Assembly: GCA_026387515.1 (NCBI GenBank)
Contig: JAPLLP010000093.1
Coordinates: 1-8,249 of the forward strand
From: Candidatus Omnitrophota bacterium
GTDB lineage: Bacteria; Omnitrophota; Koll11; Gygaellales; Profunditerraquicolaceae
Direction of reading: 5' to 3'
DNA: 8,249 nt
Shown piece by piece: positions 5,798-8,249 of the stretch; position 1 is the first letter of the stretch, and every line of letters starts with the position of its first letter. The notes beneath the pieces were generated by a model. The model made no database searches. It saw nothing but the letters and a program-made list of their open reading frames with translations, and was not told where the DNA came from. The translations under genes were made by a program, and so were the position numbers.

Positions 5798-6650
5798 GGT
5801 AGAAAAAGGTGTCCGTCTATCCGCGTATACTACTTTTAGGATCGGGGGCCCGGCAGATCTTTTTAGCCAGCCAAAGGATGAAAAAGAGTTAAAACTATTG
5901 ATTAATCTGGCAAAACGGTATAAAATAAATTTTTTAGTGATAGGCGCCGGCAGTAATATTCTGGCTAGCGATAAGGGTGTCCGGGCCCTGGTAGTGCGGT
6001 TAGGGGCTCCTTATTTTAAGCGGGTAAGCGCAAAAGATAATTTGGTGATCGCCGGGGCCGGCTGTCCGATGGGCAGGCTTTTAGAATTTTGCGCCAGGCA
6101 CGGGTTTTGCGGCCTGGAATTTATGGCCGGGATCCCCGGGACGTTAGGCGGATGCCTGGCGATGAATGCCGGGGCCTGGGGAGATTCGATCGTAAGAAAG
6201 ATTTCTTCTTGCCGGGTGATGGATAAAGCCGGCAGGATAAAGACGCTTAAGAAGAGTCAGATTAAATTTGGCTACCGTAGTTCGTCCTTAGTCGATTATA
6301 TAATACTTGAAGCCAGGTTTAAATTGGCCAGAGATACAGGGGCCAATATCAGGCAGAGAATAAACAGATGTTTGTATGAGCGTAGGGCCGCGCAGGATCT
6401 GGCCCGGCCTTCGGCTGGCTGCGTGTTCAAGAATCCTGATGGGGATTCCGCGGGCAGGCTCATCGATGCCTGCGGCTTAAAAGGAAAAAGGATCGGCGAC
6501 GCGGCAATTTCAACCAGGCACGCTAATTTTATTGTTAATCTTGGCCGCGCCAGGTCTTCTGATGTATTGAAGCTAACGCATTTGATCAAAAAAGGCGTAA
6601 AGCGCAGGTTTAATATTAAGCTTGAGCCGGAAATAAAGTTATGGCAATAA
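5769..6650 (+). CDS. murB: MurB, UDP-N-acetylenolpyruvoylglucosamine reductase (type II)
   Basis: FAD- and NADPH-dependent cytoplasmic reductase that makes UDP-MurNAc from UDP-GlcNAc-enolpyruvate. It has 293 residues and no extra tyrosine-loop insertion, which fits type II MurB (about 300 aa) rather than the E. coli type I. FAD-binding part: TTFRIGGPADL (21-31), VIGAGSNIL (57-65), and GIPGTLGGCLAMNAGAWG (121-138). Substrate domain: FGYRSS (167-172) with the Arg of the active site, PSAGCVFKNP (214-223), HANFIVN (251-257), and the C-terminal LEPEI (285-289) with the catalytic Glu E288. The residue equivalent to the proton-donating Ser is Cys (C218). The ATG at 5769 is the only usable start before the conserved core and has a weak AAGG 6 nt upstream. 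It overlaps murC by 29 nt and ddl by 10 nt. Confidence 0.97.
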   Translation: MNWWEGSKVKVEKGVRLSAYTTFRIGGPADLFSQPKDEKELKLLINLAKRYKINFLVIGAGSNILASDKGVRALVVRLGAPYFKRVSAKDNLVIAGAGCPMGRLLEFCARHGFCGLEFMAGIPGTLGGCLAMNAGAWGDSIVRKISSCRVMDKAGRIKTLKKSQIKFGYRSSSLVDYIILEARFKLARDTGANIRQRINRCLYERRAAQDLARPSAGCVFKNPDGDSAGRLIDACGLKGKRIGDAAISTRHANFIVNLGRARSSDVLKLTHLIKKGVKRRFNIKLEPEIKLWQ

Positions 6651-7639
6651 TCGCGAAAGAAGATTTTGGGAAGATTGGCGTGTTGATGGGCGGTCCTTCT
6701 GCGGAACGCGAGATTTCCCTTAAGTCCGGCAAGGCGATCTTTAAAGCGCTTCTTGAGCGGGGGATCAATGTAGAGGCGATCGATATCACTACCGACAGCA
6801 TCAAGGAGAACGCGCAATTGTTAAGATCTCGCGGTATTGATTGCGCATTTTTGGCCCTGCACGGCTGCTTCGGAGAGGATGGCCAGATTCAGGGGATACT
6901 GGAAGGAGTAGGTATTGCTTATACCGGCTCAGGCGTTTTGGCCAGCAGGTTGGCAATGGATAAGATCGCTTCGCGCAGGATCTTTGAGCAAAAAGGTTTA
7001 AATGTCCCGCGTTACAAGGTTCTGGAAAAAAACGTTCCCAAGGCCAGATTTGCCTTAGAAGAGGATTTTAGTTTTCCTTTGGTAGTGAAGCCCGCGAGTA
7101 ATGGCTCGAGCATCGGCCTTTCCATAGTGGATGGAGAGGGTTCATTTAGTGATGCGATTGAGAATGCTTTTAATTTTGACCGGAAGATCATTATTGAAGA
7201 GTATCTGCGCGGCAGAGAGGTGACCGTCGGGATATTGGATGAGAGGCCGCTTCCGGTGATAGAGGTGATCCCTAAGAGGAGATTCTTTGATTTCGAGGCC
7301 AAGTATCAATCCGGCTTGACCGAATACGTTGTCCCCGCGGAATTGGAATTTTCCGTGGCCAGAGCAGCCCAGGACGCGGCGCAAAGAGCGCACAAATTGC
7401 TGGGGTGTTCGGGTTGCTCGCGAGTGGATATCATCTTAAACAAGGATTCCATTCCCTTTATACTAGAGGTAAATACTATACCCGGTTTTACGGCTACCAG
7501 TTTATTGCCTAAGGCGGCAGGTGCGGCCGGTATTGATTTTGGTCAATTATGCATAAGGTTAATCGAGCTGGCTTATGAGAAGACAAAGACAGAATTCTCC
7601 CGCAGCCCTTCAGGCGAAAAAGCGCAGGGTCAGTTTTAG
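6641..7639 (+). CDS. ddl: D-alanine--D-alanine ligase
   Basis: Cytoplasmic ATP-grasp enzyme that joins two D-Ala for the end of the peptidoglycan stem. It has 332 residues (E. coli DdlB 306). Motifs: VLMGGPSAEREISL (14-27), with E22 for the first D-Ala; HGCFGEDGQIQG (74-85); YTGSGVLAS (94-102) and AMDK (105-108); VVKPASNGSSIG (148-159); EEYLRGREVTVGIL (186-199); FDFEAKY (216-222); SRVDIILNK (260-268); and LEVNTIPGFTATSLLPKAA (275-293). Tyr at the end of EAKY (Y222) is the form found in D-Ala-D-Ala ligases rather than the Phe of depsipeptide-making relatives, so a D-Ala-D-Ala product is expected. The family core ends near LIELAYEK (307-314); the last 18 residues (EFSRSPSG...) are a polar tail encoded within the ftsQ overlap. 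The start overlaps murB by 10 nt and has only a weak ribosome-binding site. Confidence 0.97.
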   Translation: MAIIAKEDFGKIGVLMGGPSAEREISLKSGKAIFKALLERGINVEAIDITTDSIKENAQLLRSRGIDCAFLALHGCFGEDGQIQGILEGVGIAYTGSGVLASRLAMDKIASRRIFEQKGLNVPRYKVLEKNVPKARFALEEDFSFPLVVKPASNGSSIGLSIVDGEGSFSDAIENAFNFDRKIIIEEYLRGREVTVGILDERPLPVIEVIPKRRFFDFEAKYQSGLTEYVVPAELEFSVARAAQDAAQRAHKLLGCSGCSRVDIILNKDSIPFILEVNTIPGFTATSLLPKAAGAAGIDFGQLCIRLIELAYEKTKTEFSRSPSGEKAQGQF

Positions 7640-8249
7640 TTATCTGATTTTTTTTATAACGTCGTCGTTGGTCCTGATTTTTGCCTTCGGCTTCATTAGG
7701 CTGGTGGCGGTAAATTCCGGTTTTTTTAAAATAAAAGATATCGTGGTAAGGCGGAATTTTAAGTATCCGGCGCCTGCCTCGCTCGACGTAGCATACTTAA
7801 AAGGAAAGAACATCTTCGCGGTTGACCTGGAAAAAGAATCATCTTATCTGGGGCAAGTGTATCCGAACTATAAAAGGGTGAGATTGTTCAGGATATTCCC
7901 CGACCGCTTATTCGCTGATTTTGTCATCCGCAGGCCCATCGCCTATGTTAAGTTATACCGCTTGTTCTATGTGAGCGACGACTTGATTTTATTTTCCGCG
8001 CCATTAGATGTCCAGGATTTACGGTTACCGGTTATTACGGGCCTTGAGACCAGGATATTCGGCCCCAAGTCAGGGGTTAGATATACTAATAAGGAATTAG
8101 TGCTGGCCTTAAGAGTGATAGGGGAAGTTAGGTTGAACCGGGCGTTACGCAATTACGCGATCAAAAAAATAAACGCGCAAAGCCTGGACAATTTTTCGTT
8201 TTATCTCCTTGATGAGTCAAGGCTTGAGTCGGGGAATAATCCTGAAGGC
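7575..8249 (+). CDS. ftsQ: FtsQ/DivIB, cell division protein (5' part, partial)
   Basis: Bitopic inner-membrane divisome scaffold. The frame is open for 225 codons to the window edge, with no stop. Layout seen: a short basic cytoplasmic N-terminus (residues 1-21, with KKRR at 15-18); one hydrophobic segment (about 22-46, starting SYLIFFITSS); then a POTRA-like domain (about 50-125) containing FFKIKDIVV (50-58), LKGKNIFAVDL (75-85), YKRVRLFRIFPDRLFADFVI (99-118) and RRPIAYVKL (119-127); and then a beta-rich region with FYVSDDLILF (131-140) and LPVITGL (151-157), as in FtsQ. Sequence conservation in this family is low, so the call rests on this domain order plus the position directly after ddl. 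The ATG at 7575 lies inside ddl (65-nt overlap). It is the only start that keeps the membrane anchor complete; no other ATG or GTG precedes the hydrophobic segment. ftsA and ftsZ would be expected downstream. Confidence 0.92.
   Translation, partial: MRRQRQNSPAALQAKKRRVSFSYLIFFITSSLVLIFAFGFIRLVAVNSGFFKIKDIVVRRNFKYPAPASLDVAYLKGKNIFAVDLEKESSYLGQVYPNYKRVRLFRIFPDRLFADFVIRRPIAYVKLYRLFYVSDDLILFSAPLDVQDLRLPVITGLETRIFGPKSGVRYTNKELVLALRVIGEVRLNRALRNYAIKKINAQSLDNFSFYLLDESRLESGNNPEG

Noticed and set aside
6296..6817. 173-codon open frame on the - strand
   Set aside because: It lies antisense to the conserved ends of murB and ddl, and its composition follows from their codons. No family motif is seen.
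7286..7306. Ddl as a D-Ala-D-Lac (vancomycin-resistance type) ligase
   Set aside because: The EAKY motif ends in Tyr, and the overall motifs are those of D-Ala-D-Ala ligases.
7648..7655. Run of eight T as a terminator after ddl or a slippage site
   Set aside because: No stem precedes it, and it encodes Phe codons in the FtsQ membrane segment. Slippage is possible in principle, but nothing else supports it.
1..8249. CRISPR array, tRNA or rRNA genes, defence or biosynthetic systems
   Set aside because: No regularly spaced direct repeats or RNA-gene signatures were seen. Apart from the transposase element, every base is covered by dcw genes or gaps of a few nucleotides.

Overview
This window is a stretch of a bacterial dcw (division and cell wall) cluster. 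All genes are on the + strand, in the order mraY (3' end only) - murD - ftsW - [transposase element] - murG - murC - murB - ddl - ftsQ (5' part only). The identities rest on family motifs that can be read in the translations and on the classical gene order. The organism makes ordinary D-Ala-D-Ala peptidoglycan and divides with an FtsW/FtsQ-type divisome. Base composition is moderate (sampled lines of the core genes run about 45-60 % G+C). The lineage cannot be fixed from the sequence. A diderm bacterium from an environmental or candidate phylum, for example Omnitrophota, is a low-confidence guess from the style of the proteins (short MurD, type II MurB with Cys in the active-site loop).

Layout. 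Positions 1-2661 hold the end of mraY, murD and ftsW, packed with gaps of 4 and 0 nt. Positions 2662-3345 are the only long non-core interval. They hold a self-contained insertion of about 674 bp that carries one AT-rich gene for a Y1 (HUH) REP-associated-type transposase, with its own strong Shine-Dalgarno. It is bounded by a two-tier inverted repeat: an outer 12-bp arm and an inner 13-bp arm at identical spacing on each side. Positions 3346-8249 hold murG, murC, murB, ddl and ftsQ, which overlap successively by 8, 29, 10 and 65 nt.

How the genes work together. MurB makes UDP-MurNAc, and MurC and MurD add L-Ala and D-Glu. Ddl makes the D-Ala-D-Ala dipeptide (added by MurF, not in the window). 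MraY moves the muropeptide to undecaprenyl phosphate (lipid I), and MurG adds GlcNAc (lipid II). FtsW polymerises lipid II at the septum and FtsQ scaffolds the divisome. The tight overlaps suggest one transcript with translational coupling. The transposase element interrupts this exactly between ftsW and murG, and its right end lies 5 nt before the murG start codon, where murG's ribosome-binding region should be.

The most interesting part is this element: its terminal structure is unusual for a Y1 transposase, and it may affect murG expression. Secondary points are a MurD with a shortened central domain, a murG without a recognisable Shine-Dalgarno, and a 65-nt ddl/ftsQ overlap. I saw no RNA genes, CRISPR arrays or defence genes.
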